Made by a program: the position numbers and the translations under genes. From assembly GCF_004115265.2 (NCBI RefSeq), contig NC_046306.1:12351324-12415323 (forward strand): DNA of 64,000 nucleotides, written 5' to 3'. Numbering within the stretch: position 1 is the first letter of the stretch; each line of letters opens with the position of its first letter. This document shows, one piece after another, positions 1 to 11,530 of the stretch. The notes beneath the pieces are model-generated. The model was given only the letters and a program-made list of their open reading frames with translations. It had not been told where the DNA came from and searched no databases. The DNA is from Rhinolophus ferrumequinum. Taxonomy: Eukaryota; Chordata; Mammalia; Chiroptera; Rhinolophidae.

Positions 1-207
1 TGAACACTTTGGTCAACGTTGCTCAAGCAGCAGTTCGCCATAATCAGAAGTGTCTGGACGCTGATGGTAACCACTTTGAGCACCTCTTGTCATTGCAGAA
101 GTCAAATGTGACCTGTATTCATCTTTTGTTATCGGTATATATCGAATATTATAATTTTAACAGTTTTTCTTTCTTAAAATGTATATGCATTTTTTTGGCG
201 TCCTCTG
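1..207 (+). mobile_element. 3' end of a Tc1/mariner-type DNA transposon
   Basis: The first ~85 bases read as the C-terminal end of a transposase (residues such as HNQKCLDADGNHFEHLL, then a stop), a pattern seen in Tc1/mariner tails. This is followed by an AT-rich 3' region ending in a degraded terminal inverted repeat next to a TA at 208-209. Its last ~100 bases match the short element at 26486-26612, so the two belong to one family. The 5' part lies outside the window. Confidence 0.7.
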
Positions 208-215
208 TATATCTT

Positions 216-690
216 GGAGATCTTTTATGTCATCACATACATTCTTTTACTCAAACTCCCTGACAACCGCTTGTTGGACATTAATATCCTCGTGTGACAT
301 ATAAACCTTGGCCTACTTTTGCAGGTAAATCTGGGTAAATTCTTAGTACAATTCTACTTTCTTAAATAGAGCTTAGCAAAAAATGGGCCCTCAATAAGTA
401 TTTGTTGAATGAATAAAGAATGAAAGTAATAGAAAATCGAATCGCAGTGGCTTAGCCAATAAAATCATTCAATATTCTATCAGTGGAGTCCGGAGAGAAG
501 CAGTAAAGCTGGTTAAGCAGCTCAACCCCAGCACTAAGGACCAGACTAGTTCCTTCCTTCTCCACCCTCCTCAGTGTGTTGGCTTTTGCCCTTGTGCCGG
601 TCGCCTCATGGGTGCAGGATGATTGCTGCAGCTCTAGACATCACAGCAGATGAAGGTGTATAGAAGGCAGTGGTGAAAAGACTGCCTTAA
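216..690. other. Intergenic, no gene seen
   Basis: I see no coding signal here. Around 390-415 there is the phrase CTCAATAAGTATTTGTTGAA, typical of the 3' end of an L2 or MIR relic. The rest is unrecognised. Confidence 0.4.
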
Positions 691-3303
691 ATGGTGCTTG
701 AAAAATTATCTCAAATGGCGCTCTCGGACATCATAAAAATGGCCGCATGAGGTGAGTCTCTTGAAATCTCCCCTGGAATTTACAACAAATTGAACAACTG
801 TAACACCACAAAGGACTCCCTGTGCAGCAGACAGGCAAGACTAAGAGGCTCACTACTGAAATCATCTAAAGGGCAAATTGCACAAGGAGGGGAGGAGGGA
901 AGGGAGAAGTGAGACGGGGCTGCACGGGCGCAGGACACAGACCTAGCTCAGTGCTCCGAGCTCACTGCATCCCGGAGCTACCGCAACTGTGGGAGAGGGA
1001 AGAACTCAGACTGCTAGGGCTCTGTTTATGGCCCACAGGGCTGAGGGGGCAGCATATAACACAGCTGAACCCAACACTCACGGCAGAGACCTCGGAGAAA
1101 AGACTGAGGGAAGAAGGCTGAAAATGGTGGTTTAAGCCTTCACTGCTGAGCAGAGAACGGAAGACTTAGGCACTGAGACTAGCTGCCCCCTCTCTACCCT
1201 CCCAGAGCTCACCCCGTCCCCACCTGCCCGGTGCTAGAAGCAGAACAGTAGCAGTGTCAGATCAAAAGAACAGAATATTTGCAGTTCTGAGAACTGTGGT
1301 CCACAGAAATGGACTCGCAGCCCAACTAGTTCTGGAAAAGGAGCCATGGAAGCAGGACTGGCTGTGGTGGTGGTAGTCGCCATTGCTCTGGGCCACCTCT
1401 CACAACCCACCCTGCCCCTGTCCCCACCTATCTGGACAGATCCCTGCAGGAATAAACAGAGCTGCTGAAACACATGGGTTCTGAATCTGGTGAAGGAAGA
1501 GCTTTGGAACTTCAAAAGCTCTCCACATCCCCGCATGGAGGCAGCGCCCTATGACCCAGGCGAACTGTTCAGAGGAGAAGCCTGCCTTCCATGGAATCCC
1601 CCCATTGTGTAAGAGCCAGAATAGTGCAGAGAAACTAGAATTCTATAATGTAAGAAAATAAAAGGCTGCAGTTGGAGAGAAAATAAAACATTCTACTAAC
1701 ACCTACTGGAAAACGAAAGACCTCTTTCTATCAACCTGTTGCAGAACCCACTCCTGTAGATGTCTAGGAAGAGAAATAATAAATCATTAATTGCCACTGA
1801 ATAACCAAGGTAACAAGACAGCTCAGGAAGAAAATGAAAAGTCTCCAGAAAATGAACTTAAAGACATGGAAATATGTGACTTAAATGACAGAGAATTCAA
1901 GATTGCAGTTCTGAAAAAACTCAACGAGATGCAAGAAAACACAGGCAGTTTAATGAACTCAGAAACACAATCAAAGAACAAAATGAACATTTTACCAAAG
2001 AGATTGAAATTTTAAAAAAGAACCAAATAGGATTTCTGGAGATTAAGAACTCAATAAAAGAAATGAAGTATGAAATAGCCAACTTAGGTAGTAGAGTTGA
2101 CCAGATGGAGGAAAGAATCAGTGACATCAAAGATGGAAATCTGGAAATGACATAGATGGAAAAAGAAAGAGACTTGAGGCTTAAAAGAAATGAAAGAACT
2201 CTACAAGAACTTTCTGACTCTATCAGAAAGAGCAATATAAGAATAATGGGCATACCAGAAGGAGAAGAAAGAGAGAAGGGAACAGAGAGTATATTCAAAC
2301 AAATAGTCGACGAGAACTTCCCAAACTTGTGGAAAGAACTGGATCCTCAAATCCAAGGAGCAAATAGAACACCTAATTACCTCAACCCCAACAGGCCTTC
2401 TCTAAGACACATTGTATTGAAACTCAAAAATTAACAACAAAGAAAAAATCTTCAAGGCAGCCAGGGAAAAGAAGACAGTAACCTACAATGGAAAGCCCAT
2501 TAGATTATCATCAGATTTTTCAGCAGAAACTCTACAAGCCAGGAGGGAGTGGAATCAAATATTCAAACTATTGAAAGAGAGAAATTATGAGCCAAGAATA
2601 ATATATCCAGCAAAGATATCCTTTAGATATGAAAGAGGAATAAAGACCTTTCCAGACATACAGAAGCTGAGGGAATTTTCTAACACACAACCTGCACTAC
2701 AAGAAATACTGAAGGAGGCTATTCGACCAGCATAAATAGGGACAATGTGTGACAACCAAAACATAAAAGGGGGGAGAGTAAAGGCCTGAACTGGAATATG
2801 GGAATGGAGAAAGTAAGCATGCTGAAGAAAATGGAATACTCTAAATATAAAACTTTCTTTTACATAAACATAATGGTAACCATTAAAATAAAAATCCAGA
2901 ACTGAAATATATAACATAATAGAAGAAGAAAGAGAGGAAAAAAACATAGACTACCACCACACAGAAATAATAGACAACAACAAAAAGGCAAAGAAACAAT
3001 GGAGACACAGTCTGACCAGATAACCAAAGATAGAACGATAGGAAATCCTCACATAGCAATAATCACCCTAAATGTAAATGGACTGAACTCACCGTTAAAA
3101 AGGCACAGAGTAACAGGTTGCGTCAAAAAACTAAACCCAACCATATGCTGCCTCCAAGAGACACATCTCAGCTACAAGGACAAACATAGACCCAAAGAGA
3201 AAGGATGGAAATTGACACTCCAAGAAAATGGTATCCAGAGAAAATCAGGAGTATCCATACTGATATCAGATGAAACAGACCAGGATAAAAAAGGTAACAA
3301 GAG

Positions 3304-3720
3304 GACCGGCGAACAAGAGGACCAGCGCAGTGGCTCAGGCTCAGGCGGTTGGAGCTCCATGCTCCTAACTCCGAAGGCTGCCGGTTCGATTCCCACATGG
3401 GCCACTCCATGCTCCTAACTCCGAAGGCTGCCGGTTCGATTCCCACATGGGCCAGTGGGCTCTCAACCACAAGGTTGCCGGTTCAACTCTCGCAATGGAT
3501 GATGGACTGCACCCCCTGCAACTAGCAACAGCAACTGGACCTGGAGCTGAGCTGTGCCCTCCACAACTAAGACTGAAAGGACAACAACTTGAAGCTGAAC
3601 GGCACCCTCCACAACTAAGATTGAAAGGACAACAACTTGACTTGGAAAAAAGTCCTGGAAGTACACACTGTTCCCCAATAAAGTCCTGTTCCCCTTTCCC
3701 AATAAAATATTTTTTTTAAA
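3304..3720 (+). mobile_element. tRNA-derived bat-type SINE (type A), inserted in the LINE-1
   Basis: Has a tRNA-like head with a B-box (GGTTCGATTCC), a body ending in ACTGTTCCCCAATAAAG-type sequence and an A-rich tail. It is flanked by target-site duplications of the host L1 (3287-3303 and about 3719-3735, core AAAGGTAACAAGAG). A 50-base piece containing the B-box occurs twice in tandem (about 3355-3404 and 3405-3454). A second, antisense member lies at 21828-22135. Confidence 0.85.
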
Positions 3721-4200
3721 AAAAGGTAACAAGAGACAAAGATGGACATTTCATAATGATAAAGGGGACCATACAACAAGAAGACATAACAGTCATCAAT
3801 ATTTGTGCCCCCAATCAGTACTGAAATATACCAAGCAACTACTAACAGAACTAATGGGAGAAATTGACCAAAACTCAATTATAGTAGGGGACCTAAATAC
3901 ATCATTGACAGCTATGGATAGATATCTAAAGCAGTCCTAAATGACACATTAGATGAAATGGACATAATTGACATTTATAGAGCACTTTATCGTAGAACAT
4001 CAGACTATACATGTTTTTCTAGTGTACCTGGAACATTCTCAAGGATAGACCATATATTGGTACATAAAACTAGCCTCAGCAAATTTAAGAACATTGAAAT
4101 CATACCAACCATATTCTTTGATCACAAGGCTTTGATATTGGATATCAACTGCAAAAAGAAAGCAGGAAAAACCACAAATATGTGGAGATTAAACAACATA

Positions 4201-4700
4201 TTTTTATTATTAGTATTTTTATTTTTTTAAAAAATAGTTAGACATTTATCATTTATATCCCTCACACAGTGATAACCCCTCTTCCTCCCTCCATCTACTA
4301 CCCCTCTGACATCGCATATAGCCATTACATTTCCACTGTCTCTATTCCTAATGCTGTACTTCACTTCTTGTAACTATAAAATTATAGTTGACAGTCATTA
4401 TTGTTCAGCTTCAGCTTCAGGTGTACAGTGCAGTGATCAGGCATCTACATCATCCCTGAGGTGGTCTCCCTAATGAGACAAGTGTCCATCGGATACCCTA
4501 CAAAATCTTTACAACATTATTGATTACATTCCCCAAATTGACTTTCGTATCTCCATGGCAATCTTGTGGTTACCAATTATGCTAAGTGAAATAAGTCAGA
4601 CAGAGAAAGCAAATACCATATGATTTCACTTATATGTGGAATCTAAAGAAAAGAATAAATGAATGAACTAATCAGAAACAGTCTCAGAGACATAGAGGAA
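4201..4700 (-). mobile_element. LINE-1 3' fragment with twin-priming inversion, inside LINE-1 ORF2
   Basis: Positions 4201 to about 4570 read as antisense L1 3' UTR. About 4571-4690 reads as sense L1 3' UTR (AAGTCAGACAGAGAAAGC, ATTTCACTTATATGTGGAA). This head-to-head arrangement is the mark of twin priming. The copy is bracketed by duplicated target AAACAACATA at 4191-4200 and 4701-4710, which splits the ORF2 codons around MWRLNNI. Confidence 0.8.
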
Positions 4701-6885
4701 AAACAACATACTTTTAAAGAACGACCAGGTCAAAGAAGAAATGAGGAGAGATCAAAAGATACATAGAAACAAATGAGAATGAAAATACATCCTACCAAAA
4801 TTTTGGGGATATGGCGAAAGCAGTTTTAAGAGGGAAATTTATATCATTACAGGCCTATCTCAAGAAACAAGAAAAATCCCAGATAAATAACCTCATGTTA
4901 CACCTTAAAGAACTAGAAAAAGAAGAACAAATGAAACCCAAGGTCAGCGGAAGAAAGAAAATAATAAAAATCAGAGCAGAGCTAAATGAAATAGAGAACA
5001 AAAAGACAATAGAAAAAAATTAATGTGACAAAGAGCTGGTTCTTTAAAAAGATTAATAAAATTGACAAACCCTTGCTTAGACTCACATAGATAAAAGATA
5101 AAAAGAGAAAAGACACTAATAAACAAAATCAGAAATGAAAGAGGGGAAGTTATCACGGATGCCACAGAAATACAAAGGATCATCCAAGAATACTGTGAAG
5201 GACTATATGCCACCAAATTCAATATCCTAGAAGAAATGGACAAGTTCTTAGAAACATATAGCCTTCCAAGGCTTAACCATGAAGAACTGGAAAATCTAAA
5301 CAGACTGATCACCAGTAACGAAATTGAATCAGTCATCCAAAAACTTCCTAAAAGCAAAAGTCCGGGACCAGATGGTTTCACTAGTGAATTCTACCAAACC
5401 TTCAAAGAGGATCTAATACCTGTCCTACTCAAACTCTTCCAAAAAACTGAAGAAGAGACAATACTCCCTAATTTATTTTATGAGGCCAACATTACCCTGA
5501 TACCAAAACCTCGTAAGGATAACACAAAAAAAGAAAACTACAGACCAATATCTGATGAATATAGATACAAAAATCCTAAACAAAATTCTAGCAAATCGAA
5601 GGTAACAATGCATTAAAAAGATTATTCGTCATGACCAAGTGGGGTTCATCCCAGGCGCACAAGGATGGTTCAACATCCACAAATCCATCAATGTGATACA
5701 TCACATAAACAGAATAAAGAACAAAAATCATATGATTGTATCAATTGATGTGGAAAAAGCATTTGACAAGATACAACATCCATTTATGATTAAAACACTT
5801 AATAAAATAGGTATAGAAGGAAAATACCTTCACATAATAAAGGCCATATATAACAAACACTCAGCTAATATCATAAGTAATGGTGAAAAACTGAAGCCCA
5901 TTGCTCTACATTCAGGAACATGACAGGACTGTCCCCTATTACCTCTGCTTTTCAACATAGTGTTGGAAGTCCTTGCCAGAGCAATCAGGCAAGAGAAAGA
6001 AATAAAAGGCATCCAAATTGGGAATGAAGAAGTTAAATTGTCATTCTTTGCAGAAGACATGATGCTATATATAGAAAACTCCACTAAAAAGCTATTAGAA
6101 ACAATAAATGAATACAGTAAAGTTGCCGGCTACAAAATCAACGTACAAAAGTCCATTGCATTCCTATACACTAACAATGAAATCTCAGAAAAAGAAAGAA
6201 AACAATTCCTTTTGCAATTGCAACCAAAAGAATAAAATACCTAGGGATAAACTTAACCAAGGATGTGAAAGACCTATATGCTGAAAACTATAAGACATTT
6301 TTAAAAGAAATTGAAGAAGACACAAAGAAATGGAAAGACATTTTTGCTCATGGATTAGAAGAATCAACATAGTTAAAATGGCAGTATTACCCAAAGCAAT
6401 ATACAGATTTAATGCAATCCCCATCAAAATCCCAATGGCATTTTTTAAAGAAATAGAACAAAAAATCATCAGGTTTGTATGGAACCACAAAAGACCCCAA
6501 ATAGCCAAAGCAATCCTAAGAAAAAAGAACAATACTGGAGGTATCACACTCCCCGACTTTAGCTTGTACTACAAGGCAACAATAATCAAAACAGCATGGT
6601 ATTGGCAGAAAAACAAACACAGAGACCAATGGAATGCAATAAAAATCAGAAATAAACCCACATAAATATGGACAGATAATTTTTGACAAAGAAGCAAAAA
6701 ACATACAATGGAGAAGAGACAGCCTCTTCAATAAATGGTGCTAGGAGAATTGGAAAGCCACGTGCAAAAGAATGAAACTGGGCTGCTATCTGTCACCATG
6801 TACCAAATTAATTCAAAATGGATCAAAGACCTAAGCAGGAGCTGTTGACCTCCCTATAGGTAGCAATGATGAGAGAAGGGGAGGG

Positions 6886-6906
6886 AGGAAGGGAGGGGGG
6901 AGAAAA

Positions 6907-6978
<72 letters not shown>
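6886..6978. repeat. (GA)n microsatellite with G-rich lead-in
   Basis: Runs of GGGAGG-type purines pass into an almost uninterrupted AG dinucleotide tract from about 6905 to 6978, right after the LINE-1 break. Confidence 0.95.
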
Positions 6979-6980
<2 letters not shown>

Positions 6981-8084
6981 GCTAGCCCTTGTGTTGGAAG
7001 CAGAGGTCAAGGGTTGAGATGGGGTGAGGGTGTTCAGTGGGGGCGTAAGACCTATTTGGAGTGGTGGGGGGCTCAGATGCTCTGCCCTTCCTGCCTTGGC
7101 TCAGCTGTGTTTAGGAGGTGGGTGTGGGAACAGCAATGGGCCAAGAGTTTGAAGGGAGAAAATTCCTTGCTGGGTACTTTTATTTTCAGAGCCACCAGAG
7201 GGCAGCAGAGGTCTAAGTCATAGAGCATTTTCTGACAAGAGAAGTGAAAAAACCGTATTCTAGAAGCCTCCTTGCAGACTGACCCTTAAGTTCCTCCCAG
7301 CTTTTTCAAGGCGCTTTGAGAAAAAGTTACATAGCTGGGTCTATACCGCAGATGCCTACTGAATTGCATTTAATAAATTAGGACCTAACACTATGTCCTC
7401 TCTCTTCATATGATGTGAAATGCTTCTGCAGTTTTGGTAACATTTATCTTGGGGACGTTATCCATCACATTGTATCAACGTTTCTTGTACAAAAGTCACA
7501 GAGCAAATTCTTTGTGGAGCTCAAGGTCAGGAAAAATTTCCTTCTCAACAGTGTAATAGGCTTTTGTCTTTCAACAATATGTCACAGATAGACATAATTT
7601 CTAATTGTTAAAATTCTGTTTTCTTAAGCATTAATTTTTTTTTTATATTTAACAAGGCTGCAGAAGTCTGTAGCTCTTGCTGGCCCTGTTTTCCATGATC
7701 TTTGCCAAATGACTTCAAGTTCATTTGAACTTTGTTTCAATCTTTATTCACTAGGCCAGATTTCTAGAGTGGAATTATTGGGCTTAAAGGCTGTGCATAT
7801 TAAAAATTTTAATAATTAAAGCCAAATTGTCTTCCAAAAGATTTTTTAAAAAATCAATATATACTCCCAATAGCCTATGAGAATTTTTATCTCCCTATTT
7901 TCTTTATTTTTTTTTCTATTATCTTTGTCTTCCCAACAGTTAACATAGTGCCTTGCATGCAACTAAGTATTCAAAAAATGTTTGAATTGGATGGAGTTTA
8001 CATTTTAAAAAATAAATTTCCATTGTTTTTCCCTCTAGTATGATCCCTGAGAAATCTCAACAGCCCAGTCTGTAGTTTACATCC
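6979..8084. other. Intergenic; possible old LINE fragment, no gene
   Basis: No gene is visible. About 7740-7880 resembles antisense LINE-1 3' sequence (ATTATTGGGCTTAAAGG, then GCCAAATTGTCTTCC), heavily diverged. The remainder is unassigned. Confidence 0.45.
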
Positions 8085-8096
8085 TCTTGTTCTTTC

Positions 8097-8226
8097 TTTG
8101 TTTTAAAAAATAATTAAAAATGTTTTTCGATTACAGTTGACATACAATATTATATTAGTTTCAGGTATACAATGTAGTGATTAGACATTTATATAACTTA
8201 CGAGGTGATCCCCCTGATTAGTCTAG
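8097..8226 (-). mobile_element. Very short LINE-1 3'-end insertion
   Basis: Antisense L1 3' UTR (ACAGTTGACATACAATATTA, TTTCAGGTATACAATG), extremely 5'-truncated. It is flanked by a direct repeat TCTTGTTCTTTC at 8085-8096 and 8227-8238, which is its target-site duplication. Confidence 0.85.
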
Positions 8227-8238
8227 TCTTGTTCTTTC

Positions 8239-9082
8239 ATTCAACAGTTCTTGATGGCGCAGCCCTTGGTTCTGGACATTGGAGGCATAGAGAGGAACTA
8301 GACCCACTTCCTTCCCTTACTTTCCCCTTCTTACCCACAGTTAGAATTTTGCACTCTGTTGGTTGACACTTTTCTTTCACACTCTTTATTTTAAATAACC
8401 GCTCCCTCCCTTTTTCGAATATTTCCCTTTGTGATGCTTTTTGAGTATATTTTCCCCAACATTCAAATGAGGTTGTTCAGGCAAGGATGAATAGCTGATG
8501 GGTACACTGAGGCTCAGCGAGGCAAAGAACGCTTCCTAAGGTCACATGTAACCATGCCTATTCTTTGGGGGCTGCTGGACAGGGTTTGAGAACTAGGAAC
8601 TGGGTCTTGGTATTAATAACTACATTATTCTGCAAGGAACTGCCACACTGGTAATTCCCAAAAGGGAGAAGATCTCCAGCAGGATATCTGAACCCTGGTG
8701 AGAGGAGAGTGGCTGGTATGGAGGACACCCCGACCCCTTGCCTCCATCTTCCTTCTGGAGAGAAGTGCTGGGTGTGGCCTCTGGTCTTGGGCGGCATGAT
8801 TCTGAGGCTGAGGCAGGATCCTGCAGGGCCATGCAGGCTGTAGTACCCAGTCCATTTCTTATTAAAGGGAAGATGGGATTACGCCCCTGGGGTCTGTGGG
8901 CTCTGTGGGCCTGTGTCTTCCATTGCCCCACTGACTGGGTGTGCCAAGGGACCCAGAAATACAGCTGTGGCCGTTTTTATCATTGCAATCTCTGTCTTTG
9001 TATGTAATGTGCTCCTTTCCCCTCCAGCTGCTTGCCAGATCCTTTTAAAAATCTTTTATTTTCAGCAATTTAAATATGGCAT
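8239..9082. other. Intergenic, nothing recognised
   Basis: Frames open for 70-100 codons on both strands at about 8558-9007, but they overlap one another, have no family resemblance and no flanking splice pattern. I treat them as chance. Confidence 0.4.
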
Positions 9083-9565
9083 GTGTCATGCGGGGGGCAA
9101 GCGGGATCTCTGGTCCCGCTCCCCACATAGGAGCGCAGGATATGGTGAGGCCAAAAAGGAACACCCACGGAGCCACAGACAGGGGAGTCACACCACTATA
9201 GTCTCACTGGCGGCTGGGTTGGAGACCGCAGGAAGCAGGAGCCACACTATCCGCAACCTGCCGTCCACTTCTCTCTGCCAACCAACCTCACTTGCTAGCT
9301 GCAACCTGCGCTTGCTAACTCAGCATCTTCTTGCTAGCCCCATTTTTCTGCTAGCGTAGCCACAGCCGTTGTATCAGTGGCCAATGGCTCACTGGTTACA
9401 GCTGACGGCCAACTAGCCACAGCGGATGGCCATCCAATCACAGTTGACGGCTATTTACTACCTGAGCCAGCACCTTTCCATGTGAGGGTGAAAGCCTGGA
9501 AACTGCACTCCTGGCTTTGTCCCCACAGCACGCCTATTAATTTTCTTAGTAATTATACTACTTGA
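9083..9565 (+). mobile_element. Probable LTR fossil of a retrovirus-like element
   Basis: A GC-rich block unlike its AT-rich flanks, starting with TG (TGTCATGCGGGG) and looking like a lone long terminal repeat. It holds a run of imperfect 21-base repeats starting at 9398, 9419 and 9440 (ACAGCTGACGGCC-like), with a weaker copy before them. Family not assigned and no internal region is seen, so it is at most a solo LTR. It could instead be another class of dispersed repeat. Confidence 0.45.
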
Positions 9566-9719
9566 GGTTCACTGAATTTCCTGGACGCGTGGGTTGCTGT
9601 TTTTGACCAAATTGGTCAAAACACACTGGCCAGTATGTTTTCAGATGTGTTCTTCACCCCATTCTCTTTCCCTTCTCCAAATAGGACTACTATTTGCATA
9701 TACTTGGTCTGCATGATCC

Positions 9720-10780
9720 TGTCTATAGGTCATTGAGAATGGGTGCCTTTCAAAACGTCTTTTTCCCTCTTGATTTCTATTGAGCTATATTCGGTTTCAT
9801 TAATCATTTCTTCTGCTGTATCAAATTTGCTGTTATTTTATCCAATAAATTCCAAGTATTACGTTTTCAGTCCTAGAAATTCCCTGTCTCCTTTTTTACA
9901 TTTTCCAAACGTGGCCTGGAATCCCGCAACTCTTCATTTATTACAGCCATCTTTCTCATAGATTTTTCAACATATTTATCATAATTTAAGTTTTATTTGT
10001 TCATTTCAACATATAAATAACTTGTGTATCTCTATCTACTGATATATCTGATAATTTTTTCTTGACTGTGGGTCACATTTTCCTGTGCTTTGAATATAAT
10101 TTTTGATGATATAATATACATTGCAGTTGGCCCATTGTAGAGACTTTGGATTCTATCATCTTCCTCCGAAACGTGTTGTATTTTCTTCTTAGCAGGCCGT
10201 CAACTACTGCTGGATCACCTTGAATTTCCGAAGACTTGGTTTTATGCTTTGTCAGGACAGATCTCCATATTTGAATAATTTCCGAGTTCTGGGATAGCTG
10301 CGTTAGCCCTGAAATATTGTTTTTCCTCCTAAGTCACGGTTCTTTCAGGCTTTCAACTTAAAGCCAAGGTGTTTATCAAGTCCCTGTCAGATGTCAGGGT
10401 TCAGACTTGAAACGCCACCTCTGATGGGCAGCAGTGGAAATCTCTGCTCAGTTTTCCAGCCTTCCCGCTGTTGCTTATCTCGAACCTTTGGAATCTCACC
10501 TGCACAGAAGAGATTGAGGAGTCAATCAAGGATTTGAGAGGAGTTTATAAAAAAGATTTTGGAGATTTCCCCTTTGTGGTTCTCTCCTCTCGGGATTTCC
10601 TGTCATTATGTTGCTGCTTTGGTAGTCCGTCCTGAATACTGTCCCCTGACTGCACAGGAGACAGGGCTGTGGCTTTCCGCTTGATCTTTGCCACATGCAA
10701 GTTGAATGTGAGATTGTCCTCAGTGGAAAAGTCATATAAAATGGATTTCTTCCAGTATGGTTCTTTTCTGTCAGGGATTA
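9720..10780 (-). mobile_element. Old LINE-1 (L1M-type) fragment, antisense
   Basis: The text resembles the 5' part of ancient mammalian L1M elements read backwards: CATTTTCCTGTGCTTTGAAT near 10075, TACTGCTGGATCACC near 10205 and the TTTCAGGCTTTC stretch near 10345. Divergence is high and the boundaries are rough. Confidence 0.45.
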
Positions 10781-10984
10781 AATCCTATCCAGTTTCTGCT
10801 GAATTTTGGTCACTCTCCAGTGCCTTAAAACTGTGTTTTTTTGTTGTTGTAGTTTGTTTTTTGTTTTTACATTTTATCAAGATATGATAATTGTTATCTG
10901 TTAGCTTGAATAGTTAGTTTGGTATTAGCTGTTAGTTTGGTATTAGCTGTTCTGAAGTTATCAGACCTGGAATTCCTGAATGGT

Positions 10985-11530
10985 CTCTTAAAAACATTAC
11001 TCTCCTTTTCTAAATCCTCCATTCAGTTGGAATAACAGTGTCCATCACAGTTGGAATAAGTTCAAACTTCTTTCTCTGACATGCAAAGTCCTACATGACC
11101 TAGACCCTAGTAACCTTTCTATCTTCTCTGGGCCCCCCAGCTCTGTGGGGGCACATTCTGTTCTTTGAATATGTTCTGCTCTATCCTGCCTCAAGTTTGC
11201 ACATATTGTTCCCTCTGTTGGGAATACCCATCTCCCTGAGCCTAATTATGCTTCAGATGTCAGCTCAAATATCACTTCCTCTGGAAAGTATTTGCTGAAT
11301 CTATGGACAGATTAAGTTCTCCTCCTCCACCTGCTAGTAACGCCCTATGCCTTTCTTGTAAAGCATGTATCACAGTTTGTCATCAAATGCCTGAGTGGTT
11401 ATTAGATTGTCTGTCTCCTCTCCAGACTGTCAATTCCATGAGGAGAGAGTATAGCCCTCTTTGCTCACTATTTTATTCCATGCCTCAAACGGTATCTTGC
11501 TTACAATTGGTGCTCAATGAAGGAGTAGGA
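10985..11530 (+). mobile_element. L2 LINE 3' end
   Basis: A good match to the memory pattern of the L2 3' end in order: TTCTCTGACATGCAAAGTCC, the ACATGACCTAGACC segment, TGTTCCCTCTGTTGGGAAT, TCAGCTCAAATATCACTTCC, AGACTGTCAATTCCATGAGG and TTGGTGCTCAATGAA. Ancient and inactive. Confidence 0.85.

Larger units (their letters stand above)
2999..6665 (+). pseudogene. LINE-1 ORF2 remnant (endonuclease/reverse transcriptase)
   Basis: ORF2 of the long LINE-1. It starts with ATG at 2999 and its pieces run through 3297, 3735-4190, 4711-5620, 5640-5923, 5960-6235 and 6330-6665 in shifting frames, separated by two insertions and several stops. The reverse-transcriptase active-site box, normally FADD, reads F-A-E-D here (GAA at 6053-6055), so the first catalytic aspartate of the pair is replaced by glutamate. 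The C-terminal cysteine-rich region is missing because the element is cut at about 6835. Dead copy. Confidence 0.88.
690..6835 (+). mobile_element. LINE-1 retrotransposon, long but degenerate and 3'-truncated
   Basis: A sense-strand LINE-1 with 5'UTR (about 690-1790), ORF1 (about 1790-2735) and ORF2 (2999 to about 6835). ORF1 shows its coiled-coil N-terminal part and the conserved C-terminal region (RNYEPRIIYPAKISF, 2583-2627). ORF2 shows the endonuclease start (IITLNVNGLNSPLKRH), the GDLNT motif, reverse transcriptase segments ([29 protein letters not shown]) and the later [13 protein letters not shown] block. It is broken by frame changes and stops (for example TAG at 2152), by a SINE at 3304-3720 and by an L1 3' fragment at 4201-4700. 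It stops at about 6835 inside ORF2, with no 3'UTR or poly(A). Not a functional element. Confidence 0.93.

Noticed and set aside
909-1121. 70-codon plus-strand frame as a small gene
   Set aside because: It lies in the GC-rich 5' UTR of the LINE-1.
3381-3391. Possible tRNA gene (perfect B-box)
   Set aside because: The B-box belongs to a tRNA-derived SINE with target duplications and a tail. No cloverleaf of a real tRNA is formed.
9377-9565. Short frame with repeated ADG-type residues, as if a repeat protein
   Set aside because: The repeats come from 21-base DNA repeats in an LTR-like block. There is no other coding evidence.
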